From positions 806,001-870,000 of the forward strand of contig NZ_VTRS01000001.1 in assembly GCF_008641065.1 (NCBI RefSeq): a stretch of 64,000 nucleotides of DNA. Direction: 5' to 3'. Each line of letters starts with the position of its first letter. The first letter of the stretch is position 1. Under the pieces are notes generated by a model. The model was not told the origin of the DNA. It made no database searches and saw only the letters and a program-made list of their open reading frames with translations. The position numbers and the translations under genes are program-made. Shown piece after piece: positions 41,492 to 50,370 of this stretch. The stretch is from Rhabdaerophilum calidifontis (GTDB lineage Bacteria > Pseudomonadota > Alphaproteobacteria > Rhizobiales > Beijerinckiaceae).

Positions 41492-43279
41492 ATGACCGAC
41501 CCGAACACCCCGCCCGAAACCATGACTGGCGCCGAAATGGTCGTCCGCGCCATGCGGGACCAGGATGTCGATCTGCTTTTCGGCTATCCCGGCGGCGCGG
41601 TACTGCCGATCTACGACGCCCTGTTCCAGCAGAATTCGATCCGGCATATCCTTGTCCGCCACGAGCAGGGGGCGGTGCACGCCGCCGAGGGCTATGCCCG
41701 CTCCTCCGGCAAGGTGGGCGTGGTGCTGGTGACGTCCGGCCCCGGCGCGACCAATGCCGTGACCGGCCTCACCGATGCGCTGCTCGATTCCATCCCGCTC
41801 GTCTGCTTCACCGGCCAGGTGCCGACGCATCTCATCGGCTCGGACGCGTTCCAGGAATGCGACACGGTCGGCATCACGCGGCATTGCACCAAGCACAATT
41901 ACCTCGTGAAGCGGATCGAGGACCTGCCGCGCATCATCCACGAGGCGTTCTATGTCGCGAAATCCGGCCGGCCGGGGCCGGTGGTGATCGATATCCCGAA
42001 GGATATCCAGTTCGCGAGCGGCGCCTATTCCGGCCCCGGCGCGATCGAGGAGCTCGGGCACAAATCCTATCGTCCCCGGGTGCGGGGCGACCGTGCGCGG
42101 ATCGAGGCGGCGGTGGCGCTGATGGCGCGGGCGAAGCGGCCGGTGTTCTATACCGGCGGCGGCATCATCAATGCCGGCCCCGAGGCGAGCCGATTGCTGC
42201 GTGAATTCGCGCAGATCACCGGCTTTCCCGTCACCTCGACGCTGATGGGGCTCGGCGCCTTCCCCGCCAACAATCCGCAATGGCTCGGGATGCTCGGGAT
42301 GCACGGTACCTACGAGGCCAATCTCGCGATGCATGGCTGCGACGTGATGATCAATCTCGGCGCCCGCTTCGACGACCGGATCACCGGGCGGCTCGACGCC
42401 TTCTCGCCGGGCAGCCGCAAGATCCATGTCGATATCGACCCGTCCTCGATCAACAAGAACGTCAAGGTCGATATCGGCATCGTGGGCGATTGCGCCCATG
42501 TGATCGCCGAGATGATCGAGGTCTGGAAGGAGCGGGCCTATGAGGCCGATGCCGCCGCGCTCAAGGCCTGGTGGGGCGAGATCACCAAATGGCGCTCGCG
42601 CAATTCGCTCGGCTACCGGAATTCCACCGAGGTCATCAAGCCGCAATACGCCATCGAGCGGCTCTACGAACTCACCCGGGGCCGCAAGACCTGCATCACC
42701 ACCGAGGTCGGCCAGCACCAGATGTGGGCGGCGCAGCACTTCCATTTCAACGAGCCGAACCGCTGGATGACCTCCGGCGGGCTCGGCACGATGGGCTATG
42801 GCCTGCCGGCGGCGATCGGCGCCCAGCTCGCGCATCCGGATGCGCTGGTGATCGATATCGCGGGCGAGGCCTCGATCCTGATGAACATGCAGGAGATGTC
42901 GACGGCGGCGCAGTATCGCCTGCCGGTCAAGGTGTTCATCCTCAACAACGAATATATGGGCATGGTCCGCCAATGGCAGGAATTGCTGCATGGCGGGCGC
43001 TATTCGGAGAGCTATTCGGCCGCGCTGCCGGATTTCGTGAAGCTCGCCGATGCCTACCACGCCCATGGCATCCGCTGCGCGGACCCGGCCAGGCTCGACG
43101 ATGCGATCCGCGAGATGATCGAGTATCCCGGCCCGGTGATCTTCGATTGCCTCGTCGCCAAGGAAGAGAACTGCTTCCCGATGATCCCCTCGGGCAAGGC
43201 GCATAACGAGATGATCCTGCCCGATTTTTCCGGCGAGGTCGGCAATGTCATCGATGCCAAGGGCAAGCAGCTGGTGTGA
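41492..43279 (+). CDS. ilvB: Acetolactate synthase large (catalytic) subunit
   Basis: TPP-dependent enzyme making acetolactate or acetohydroxybutyrate, the first common step to Val, Leu and Ile. ATG 41492 has GGAG six bases upstream; the frame reaches back into the attenuator. In 595 residues: VDLLFGYPGGAVLPIYDAL, catalytic Glu in RHEQGAVHAAEGYARSSGK, VTSGPGATNAVTGLTDA, FAD-region LMGLGAFPANNPQWLGMLGMHGTYEAN. The TPP loop reads GEAS-N(24)-NN rather than the canonical GDG, which I believe recurs in Alphaproteobacteria. Confidence 0.96.
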   Translation: MTDPNTPPETMTGAEMVVRAMRDQDVDLLFGYPGGAVLPIYDALFQQNSIRHILVRHEQGAVHAAEGYARSSGKVGVVLVTSGPGATNAVTGLTDALLDSIPLVCFTGQVPTHLIGSDAFQECDTVGITRHCTKHNYLVKRIEDLPRIIHEAFYVAKSGRPGPVVIDIPKDIQFASGAYSGPGAIEELGHKSYRPRVRGDRARIEAAVALMARAKRPVFYTGGGIINAGPEASRLLREFAQITGFPVTSTLMGLGAFPANNPQWLGMLGMHGTYEANLAMHGCDVMINLGARFDDRITGRLDAFSPGSRKIHVDIDPSSINKNVKVDIGIVGDCAHVIAEMIEVWKERAYEADAAALKAWWGEITKWRSRNSLGYRNSTEVIKPQYAIERLYELTRGRKTCITTEVGQHQMWAAQHFHFNEPNRWMTSGGLGTMGYGLPAAIGAQLAHPDALVIDIAGEASILMNMQEMSTAAQYRLPVKVFILNNEYMGMVRQWQELLHGGRYSESYSAALPDFVKLADAYHAHGIRCADPARLDDAIREMIEYPGPVIFDCLVAKEENCFPMIPSGKAHNEMILPDFSGEVGNVIDAKGKQLV

Positions 43280-44259
43280 TGATGTTCACCCTTCCCGAGC
43301 TCCGGGCTGCAGCGGAGATCGTGCATGCCGCGATGCCGCCCACGCCCGCCTATGCCTGGCCGCTTCTGGGCGAGCGGCTCGGCTGCACAATCATCGTCAA
43401 GCACGAGAACCACACGCCGACCGGCGCGTTCAAGGTGCGAGGCGGGCTCGTCTATCTCGATCGCCTCCGGCGCGAGCGGCCGCATGTGCCCGGCATCGTC
43501 TCCGCCACGCGCGGCAATCACGGCCAGAGCCTCGCCTATGCCGGTCGCCGGCACGGCGTGGCGGTGACCATCCTCGTGCCGCACGGGAACTCAACCGAGA
43601 AGAACGCGGCGATGCGTGCGTTCGGCGCGGACCTCATCGAGCATGGCGCGGATTTCCAGGAAGCGCGCGAGGAAGCCGGGCGGCTCGCTCAGGAGCGCGG
43701 GCTTGAGATGGTTCCGTCCTTCCATCGCGATCTCGTGCTTGGCGTCGCCACTTACGCGCTTGAACTGCTCACCGCGCATCCCGATCTCGCGCGGCTCTAT
43801 GTGCCGATCGGGCAGGGCTCCGGTATCTGCGGCTCCATCCTCGCGCGCGACCTGCTCGGGGCGAAAACCGAGATCGTCGGTGTGCAATCCGCCGGCGCGC
43901 CGGCCTATGCGCTCTCCTTCGCGGCGGGACATCCGGTCTCGACCGCGACGGCCGAGACCTTCGCCGACGGCGTGGCGACGCGCGTGCCGGATCCGGAAGC
44001 CCTCGCCATCATCCGCCGGGGCGCGGCGCGCATCGTCCAGGTGAGCGACGACGAGATTGCGGCGGCGATCCGCGCCTATTGGACCGATACCCACAACCTG
44101 GCGGAAGGGGCGGGGGCTGCCCCGCTCGCCGCCGCGCTGCAGGAACGGATGGCCAATGCCGGGCAACGGATCGGCGTGATCCTTTGCGGCGGCAATATCG
44201 ATCTTGCGCTGTTCCGCCGCCGGGTGCTCGACGAGCCCGTGGCCGTGGCGGCGCAATGA
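43279..44259 (+). CDS. PLP-dependent threonine dehydratase (serine/threonine ammonia-lyase)
   Basis: Converts threonine to 2-oxobutyrate, the isoleucine precursor that acetolactate synthase uses. The 326-residue fold type II enzyme has the Schiff-base Lys in HTPTGAFKVRGG, SATRGNHGQSLAYA, and the Gly-rich phosphate loop PIGQGSGICGS. It has no C-terminal ACT domain, so it lacks the usual isoleucine feedback site of biosynthetic IlvA. It starts on the ilvB stop (TGATG) and ends at ATGA near ilvN, inserted between the two acetolactate synthase subunits. Other type II lyases (serine, threo-3-hydroxyaspartate) are possible. Confidence 0.85.
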   Translation: MMFTLPELRAAAEIVHAAMPPTPAYAWPLLGERLGCTIIVKHENHTPTGAFKVRGGLVYLDRLRRERPHVPGIVSATRGNHGQSLAYAGRRHGVAVTILVPHGNSTEKNAAMRAFGADLIEHGADFQEAREEAGRLAQERGLEMVPSFHRDLVLGVATYALELLTAHPDLARLYVPIGQGSGICGSILARDLLGAKTEIVGVQSAGAPAYALSFAAGHPVSTATAETFADGVATRVPDPEALAIIRRGAARIVQVSDDEIAAAIRAYWTDTHNLAEGAGAAPLAAALQERMANAGQRIGVILCGGNIDLALFRRRVLDEPVAVAAQ

Positions 44260-44282
44260 CCCCGAGGAACCGGAACGAGACC

Positions 44283-44813
44283 ATGAAATCGCATTATACC
44301 GACCCGACAGAGATCCAGCTTCCCGAGCGCCGCACCTATTGCGTGCTGGTCGACAACGAGCCCGGCGTGCTCGCGCGGATCGCCGGGATGTTCTCCGGCC
44401 GGGGCTACAATATCGAGAGCCTCACCGTTTCCGAGACCGAGCACGAGAAGCATCTCTCGCGGATCACCATCGTCACCTCCGGCACCAAGGCGGTGCTCGA
44501 TCAGATCGAGGCGCAGCTCGACCGGCTGGTGCCGGTGCATCGGGTGGTCAATCTCTCGGCCAAGCCGGCGATCGAGCGGGAACTGGCGCTCGTCAAGGTC
44601 AGGGGCACGGGCGAGCACCGGATGGAGGCGCTGCGCCTCGCCACCGCCTTCGGCGCGCGGCCGGTCGATGCGACCCTCGAAAGCTTCGTCTTCGAGATCA
44701 CCGGGGCGAGCGAGGATGTCGAGCGCTTCATCAACCTCATGACCGCGATCGGCCTCGTCGAGGTGAGCCGCACCGGCGCCGCGGCGATCGCGCGCGGGAG
44801 CGAGGGATTGTAG
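44283..44813 (+). CDS. ilvN: Acetolactate synthase small (regulatory) subunit
   Basis: ACT-domain regulatory subunit that confers valine feedback. The 176-residue product has YCVLVDNEPGVLARIAGMFSGRGYNIESLTV (ACT domain, valine site), HRVVNLSAKPAIERELALVKV and a C-terminal ferredoxin-like domain. ATG 44283 fits the family; ATG 44256 (overlapping the preceding stop) is a nine-residue longer alternative. The symbol ilvH is used in many alphaproteobacterial annotations. Confidence 0.95.
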   Translation: MKSHYTDPTEIQLPERRTYCVLVDNEPGVLARIAGMFSGRGYNIESLTVSETEHEKHLSRITIVTSGTKAVLDQIEAQLDRLVPVHRVVNLSAKPAIERELALVKVRGTGEHRMEALRLATAFGARPVDATLESFVFEITGASEDVERFINLMTAIGLVEVSRTGAAAIARGSEGL

Positions 44814-44865
44814 GTGCGGGAGGGCGGCTCCGCCTCGCCCTTCGCCCATGCTGCAGGGGATTTCG

Positions 44866-45474
44866 ATGCCGACCGAGACCGTTCTTGCCTTTCTCGCCTT
44901 CGCCTTCGCGAGTTCGGTGACGCCGGGGCCGAACAACATGATGCTCGTCGCCTCCGGGGTGAATTTCGGGCTCCGGCGCACGCTCTCGCATGTCGCGGGC
45001 ATCAATGTCGGCTTTCCGGTGATGCTGCTGCTCTCCGGGCTCGGGCTGGGGCAGGTCTTCCACCGCTACCCGGCGCTTTATGGCGCGATGAAGGTGATCG
45101 GCATCGCCTACATGCTCTGGCTTGCCTGGAAGATTGCCCGGTCGGGCCCCGTCGGCGAGGGCCGGGAGATCGGCAGCCCGATGCGCTTCTGGCAGGCGGC
45201 GGCGTTCCAATGGGTCAATCCCAAGGCCTGGGCGATGGTCGTGGGCGCCATCGCCGCCTATACGGTGCCGGAGAATTACCTTGGCTCGCTGCTGATGATC
45301 ACCGTGCTCTATGCGCTCACGGGTGCGCCGGGCTCGCTGATCTGGGCGGCGTTCGGCGCGGCGATGCGCGGGTTCCTGTCCGATCCCGGCAAGGTGCGGT
45401 GGTTCAACATCGCCATGGCGCTTCTGCTGGTCGCCTCGCTCTGGCCGGCGCTGGCGGAACTGCTCGCGCCGTGA
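44866..45474 (+). CDS. LysE/RhtB-family amino-acid exporter
   Basis: Six-helix exporter of amino acids or their derivatives. SSVTPGPNNMMLVASGVNFGLRRTLSHVAGINVGF is the family signature and FQWVNPKAWAMVVGAI the conserved mid segment. ATG 44866 with AGGGG eight bases upstream is used; ATG 44848 is possible. Position in a branched-chain amino-acid operon suggests overflow export of Val, Leu, Ile or Thr, an inference. Confidence 0.88.
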   Translation: MPTETVLAFLAFAFASSVTPGPNNMMLVASGVNFGLRRTLSHVAGINVGFPVMLLLSGLGLGQVFHRYPALYGAMKVIGIAYMLWLAWKIARSGPVGEGREIGSPMRFWQAAAFQWVNPKAWAMVVGAIAAYTVPENYLGSLLMITVLYALTGAPGSLIWAAFGAAMRGFLSDPGKVRWFNIAMALLLVASLWPALAELLAP

Positions 45475-45481
45475 ATTCCGT

Positions 45482-45535
45482 TTGACGCATGCCCAGCGCT
45501 GCTTTACCAAAAGCCGAACCGTAACGTTCGTTACG
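45482..45535 (+). promoter_or_regulatory. Promoter and palindromic operator upstream of the TetR gene
   Basis: CGTAACG-TT-CGTTACG (45520-45535) is a perfect 7-bp inverted repeat with a 2-base centre, typical of a TetR operator. A promoter may be TTGACG (45482) and TACCAA (45505), spaced 17, so the operator would cover the transcription start and suggests autorepression. Confidence 0.55.
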
Positions 45536-45572
45536 CTCGCCGCGGGCGGGCGATCATGGAGCGCCGCCCGGC

Positions 45573-46223
45573 ATGGAGACGGAAGCCGCCCCAGGGGAGC
45601 GCGTGTTCAGCCCGCGGCAGGCCGAGGTGCTGGAGGCGGCGCTGCGCGAACTGGTCGAGGGCGGCCGGCCGCTAACCATGGGCGCGGTGGCCAAGCGCGC
45701 CGCCTGCTCCAAGGAAACGCTCTACAAATGGTTCGATGATCGCGACGGGCTGCTGACCGCGATCGTGCGCTTCCAGGCGGCGCGGGTGCAGGTGGCGGCG
45801 GTCGAGCCGGGGCGGCTCGATCTTGCCTCGCTGACGGCGCGACTTGAGGAATTCGCCGCCAACTGGCTGAGGGTGATCGCCTCCGAGACCTCGATCGCCC
45901 TCAACCGCGTGGCGATCGGCCAGGCGGGGGGCGGCGCGGTGCCGCTCGGCGCCATCGTTCTGGAAAACGGTCGTTTCGCGCTCGGGCGACGGCTGAAGCC
46001 GGTTCTGGAAGCGGGGCGCGCGGCGGGGCTGATCGATTTCCCGGAGAGCGAGGAGGCGTTCCGCACCTTCTTCGGGCTTTTCGCGCGCGATGTGCAGATC
46101 CGCCTGCTGCTCGGCGAGCGGCTCGACCTCGCGCCCGACACGATCCGCGCCGACGCCCGGCGCGCCGCGCGACAGTTTCTCACGCTCTACGGAGCCCAAC
46201 CCAGCACCGGCATGCCGGGCTGA
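45573..46223 (+). CDS. TetR/AcrR family transcriptional regulator
   Basis: N-terminal helix-turn-helix PLTMGAVAKRAACSKETLYKWFDDRDGLLTAIV (about residues 33-65) is a canonical TetR domain; the C-terminal ~150 residues are a helical ligand-binding domain with no assignable ligand. 216 residues. Lies between lysE and ilvC on the same strand with a palindrome just upstream. Control of lysE and ilvC is inferred from position only. Confidence 0.9.
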   Translation: METEAAPGERVFSPRQAEVLEAALRELVEGGRPLTMGAVAKRAACSKETLYKWFDDRDGLLTAIVRFQAARVQVAAVEPGRLDLASLTARLEEFAANWLRVIASETSIALNRVAIGQAGGGAVPLGAIVLENGRFALGRRLKPVLEAGRAAGLIDFPESEEAFRTFFGLFARDVQIRLLLGERLDLAPDTIRADARRAARQFLTLYGAQPSTGMPG

Positions 46224-47264
<1,041 letters not shown>

Positions 47265-47281
47265 TCCGGCGCGAAACGGAT

Positions 47282-47315
47282 CCGGCGCAGATGGGGCTTG
47301 CCCCGTTTGCGCCGG
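47282..47315. other. Nested perfect stem-loop downstream of ilvC
   Basis: CCGGCGCA/TGCGCCGG (8 bp) encloses GGGGC-TT-GCCCC (5 bp) with symmetric 3-base internal loops. No T run follows, so it is a stability element or a Rho-linked end rather than a standard intrinsic terminator. Confidence 0.6.
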
Positions 47316-47403
47316 CATCCTCACGCCAGCAATTTGACAGCGCGAGGTGAATCTCCCCAAGCTCGCGGCGAAGCGGCGCCTCCCGCGCCCGGATCAACCG
47401 GCC

Positions 47404-48576
47404 ATGTCCTCGCGCGCCTTCCGCCTCGCCACCTTCAACCTCGAGAACCTCTATTCCCGCCCCGATTTCTGGGATCCGCAGCGGCGTTCGGACCAGCAGG
47501 TCGGCAATGTGTTCTTCGAGGATCGCGACGAGGCGCGGGCGGCCAAACGCATCGCCGAGGCGGTCCTGTCGGATGACAAGTGCCAGCTCACGGCACTCGC
47601 GCTGCTTGCGACGAGAGCGGATATCGTCGCGCTCCAGGAGGTCGACAGCGAGGCGGCGCTGCGCTCCTTCCGCGAGAGCTATCTCAAGAAGCTCGAGGGG
47701 CCGGATGTCGCGCAGGCGATGCGGGCGGTGATCTTCCGCGATCCGCCGCCCGCGCCGGATGCGGTGCGGCGGGCGCGGGAGATGGCGATCGCGCGCGTGA
47801 ACTATCGCTATCTCCATGTTTCCGAGGGCAATGACCGGCGCGGGATCGATATCGGCCTGCTCGCCCGGATCGGTTGGCAGAGCGTGACGAGCCATGCGGC
47901 GCTGACCTTCGCGGATCTCGATATCTGGCCGGAGGGGATGGATGCCTATCGCGAGGGGCCGCCGGATGATCCGCGTCCCGTCGCCCGCACCGACCGGCTG
48001 TTCAAGCGCGACCTGCTCCAGGCGGAGTTCATCATCGACGGGCGCAACTTCACGCTCTTCACCTGCCATCTGAAGTCGATGAATGGCGGCCGCCGCGCAA
48101 CGCGGGTCGTGAGGCTCGCCGAAACCATGGCGATCCGGCGGCTGATCGAGCAGCGCTTCGCCGATCATCAAGGCGGCCCGGCGGCGGCCAACTGGGCGAT
48201 CGCCGGCGACATGAACGATTATTACGAGGTCGACGGCGTGCGCGACCTGCGCGATTACCATACCGGCGAGCCGAGCCCGACCGCGCTCGACCCGCTGCTG
48301 GCGGATGGATTTGCCGTCAACCTGATGGAGCGCCGCCCGGCGGAGGAGCGCTGGACGACGTATCACCCGCCGGACGATGTCTATACCCAGCTCGATTACA
48401 TCCTCGTCTCGCCGGCGCTGGCGCAGGCCAATCCGCATGCTGTTCCCGAGGTGATCCGTCAGGGGCAGCCCTTCCGCGCGGCGCGCCATGCCGGTCCGCG
48501 CTTCCCCCGGATCGGCTGGGACCGGCCGAAATCCTCCGATCATTGCCCCGTGGTGGTGGAACTGCGGCTGCCGTGA
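47404..48576 (+). CDS. Endonuclease/exonuclease/phosphatase-fold protein
   Basis: Metal-dependent phosphodiesterase or phosphatase of the EEP (DNase I-like) superfamily; substrate unknown. Motifs in order are LATFNLENLY, the metal Glu in VALQEVDSE, FTCHLKSMNGG, AIAGDMNDYYEVDGV, and DYILVSPAL, with the terminal catalytic SSDHCPVVVEL. The 390 residues contain no signal peptide or membrane segment. ATG 47404 gives the natural N-terminus; GTG 47347 would add 19 Pro/Arg-rich residues. Confidence 0.85.
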   Translation: MSSRAFRLATFNLENLYSRPDFWDPQRRSDQQVGNVFFEDRDEARAAKRIAEAVLSDDKCQLTALALLATRADIVALQEVDSEAALRSFRESYLKKLEGPDVAQAMRAVIFRDPPPAPDAVRRAREMAIARVNYRYLHVSEGNDRRGIDIGLLARIGWQSVTSHAALTFADLDIWPEGMDAYREGPPDDPRPVARTDRLFKRDLLQAEFIIDGRNFTLFTCHLKSMNGGRRATRVVRLAETMAIRRLIEQRFADHQGGPAAANWAIAGDMNDYYEVDGVRDLRDYHTGEPSPTALDPLLADGFAVNLMERRPAEERWTTYHPPDDVYTQLDYILVSPALAQANPHAVPEVIRQGQPFRAARHAGPRFPRIGWDRPKSSDHCPVVVELRLP

Positions 48577-48652
48577 GGCGGGCGATTCCCGCTTGCCTCG
48601 CGCCGGACCGCTGCCTAGTCTCCGCCCCAACAAGAACAGTCGGGAGGACGGG

Positions 48653-48685
48653 ATGACGGCGCAGGCGCGCGGGATGGCCGCATGA
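48653..48685 (+). CDS. Ten-codon minicistron coupled to the ABC ATPase gene
   Basis: ATG 48653 has GGGAGG five bases upstream and encodes MTAQARGMAA; its TGA overlaps the ABC ATPase ATG (ATGA). The ATPase ATG itself has no good ribosome site, so this short frame may load ribosomes by translational coupling. A regulatory peptide is possible but unproven. Confidence 0.5.
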   Translation: MTAQARGMAA

Positions 48686-49533
48686 GCGCGGGTGGTTCGG
48701 CCGCGGTCGCGCCCCGGCAGGATGCGGTTCCGGCGGTTGCGCTGCGCGGAGTTTCGGTCGCCTATGCGCTCGCGGATGGCGGGCGCTACGAGGCGGTGCA
48801 GCCGGTGGACGTGACGGTGGAGGACGGGGAGTTCGTCGCGATCCTCGGCCCGACCGGTTGCGGGAAATCGACCCTGCTCAACATCGCCGCCGGGCTGATG
48901 GCGCCGTCCTCCGGCACCGGCACGATCTTCGGCCGGCCGCTGGCCGGGCTCAACGCCGTGGCCGGCTATCTCTTCCAGCAGGATGCGCTGATGCCGTGGA
49001 AGACCGCGCGCGACAATGTCGCGATCGGGCTCGAGGTGGCGGGCTCGACACGGGCGGCGGCGCTCGAGGCGGCGGCGGCGATGCTGAAGCGCGTCGGGCT
49101 CGCGGGGTTCGGCGAGCGCTATCCCCACCAGCTCTCGGGCGGGCAGAGGAAGCGCGTCGCGCTGGCGCAGGTTCTGGTCCGCCGGCCGAAGATCCTGTTG
49201 ATGGACGAGCCCTTCGGCCCGCTCGACGCGCAGACGCGGCTGATCATGAGCGAATTGCTGCTCGATCTCTGGCAGGCGGACCGCAAGGCGGTGATGTTCG
49301 TGACCCATGATCTCGACGAGGCGATCGCTCTGGCCGACCGGGTGCTCGTGATGTCCGCCGGGCCGCGGGCGCGGATCATCGGCGAATTCCCGATCCCGCT
49401 CGCGCGGCCGCGCGATGTCGCGGAGGTGCGGAGCGAGCCGGAATTCCACCGCCTGCATGCGGCGATCTGGGGTTGCCTGCGCGACGAGGTGCGCAAGACC
49501 TATGCGCTCGCGGCCGGGGAGGGGCGGGCATGA
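48682..49533 (+). CDS. ABC transporter ATPase, nitrate/sulfonate/taurine type
   Basis: Nucleotide-binding subunit of an importer. Walker A LGPTGCGKSTLL, Q loop YLFQQDALMPWKTARDNV, signature HQLSGGQRKRVALAQVLV, Walker B ILLMDEPFGPLDAQTR, and H loop FVTHDLDEAIALADRV are all present. The Q-loop context LMPW is typical of SsuB/TauB/NrtD-like ATPases. 283 residues; overlaps the permease gene by 4 bases. Confidence 0.94.
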   Translation: MSAGGSAAVAPRQDAVPAVALRGVSVAYALADGGRYEAVQPVDVTVEDGEFVAILGPTGCGKSTLLNIAAGLMAPSSGTGTIFGRPLAGLNAVAGYLFQQDALMPWKTARDNVAIGLEVAGSTRAAALEAAAAMLKRVGLAGFGERYPHQLSGGQRKRVALAQVLVRRPKILLMDEPFGPLDAQTRLIMSELLLDLWQADRKAVMFVTHDLDEAIALADRVLVMSAGPRARIIGEFPIPLARPRDVAEVRSEPEFHRLHAAIWGCLRDEVRKTYALAAGEGRA

Positions 49534-50333
49534 GCCGGCCGAAGCTCCTCGCGCTCCAGCTCCTCGTGGCCGTGGTCGCGCTTCTCGTCTGGCATCTCGG
49601 CTCGACCGTGCCGCTCGGCCTGGGGGCGGATGGCAAGCCATTCTTCCTGCTGCCGAAATTCTTCTTCTCGACACCGCTCGACGTGCTGGCGCGCGTCTGG
49701 ACCATGTTCGCCTCCGGCGAGGTCTACCGGCATCTCGCAATCACGCTCGTCGAGGCCATGCTTGCCTTCGCGATCGGGGCGCTGGCGGGGATCGTCATCG
49801 GGTTCTGGTTCGCGCGCAAACCGCTCGTCGCGGCGGTGTTCGACCCTTACGTCAAGATGATGAACGCGCTGCCGCGGGTGGTGCTGGCGCCGATCTTCGC
49901 GCTCTGGTTCGGGCTCGGCATCTGGTCGAAGGTCTGGCTCGGGGTGACGCTGGTCTTCTTCATCGTGTTCTTCAACGTCTACCAGGGGGTGCGCGAGGTG
50001 AGCCCGGTCGTGCTCTCGAACGCGCGCATGCTCGGCATGAACGAGCGGCAATTGTTGCGCCATGTCTATTGGCCGGCCGCGCTCGCCTGGGTGTTCTCGT
50101 CGCTGCACACCTCGGTTGGCTTTGCGGTCGTCGGGGCTGTGGTGGGCGAATATCTCGGCTCCTCCGCCGGGCTCGGTTATCTGATCCACCAGGCGGAGGG
50201 CGTGTTCGACGTGACCGGCGTGTTCGCCGGCATGCTGATCCTGATGGTTTTCGTGATGGCGATCGATTTCGTCGTCACGCTGGTCGAGAAACCCTTGCTT
50301 GTCTGGAAGCCGGGGGAGACAAAGACGGTGTAG
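49530..50333 (+). CDS. ABC transporter permease, nitrate/sulfonate/taurine type
   Basis: Membrane subunit (BPD_transp_1 fold) with about six helices. The EAA-like loop is seen in SNARMLGMNERQLLRHVYWPAALAWVFSSLHTSVG. The LPRVVLAPIFALWFGLG segment marks SsuC/TauC-type permeases. ATG 49530 (267 residues) overlaps the ATPase stop; the longer frame from 49473 is not used. Confidence 0.93.
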   Translation: MSRPKLLALQLLVAVVALLVWHLGSTVPLGLGADGKPFFLLPKFFFSTPLDVLARVWTMFASGEVYRHLAITLVEAMLAFAIGALAGIVIGFWFARKPLVAAVFDPYVKMMNALPRVVLAPIFALWFGLGIWSKVWLGVTLVFFIVFFNVYQGVREVSPVVLSNARMLGMNERQLLRHVYWPAALAWVFSSLHTSVGFAVVGAVVGEYLGSSAGLGYLIHQAEGVFDVTGVFAGMLILMVFVMAIDFVVTLVEKPLLVWKPGETKTV

Positions 50334-50370
50334 CGCGCTGCGGGGCGGCGCGCCGAATGAGGGAGAGACC

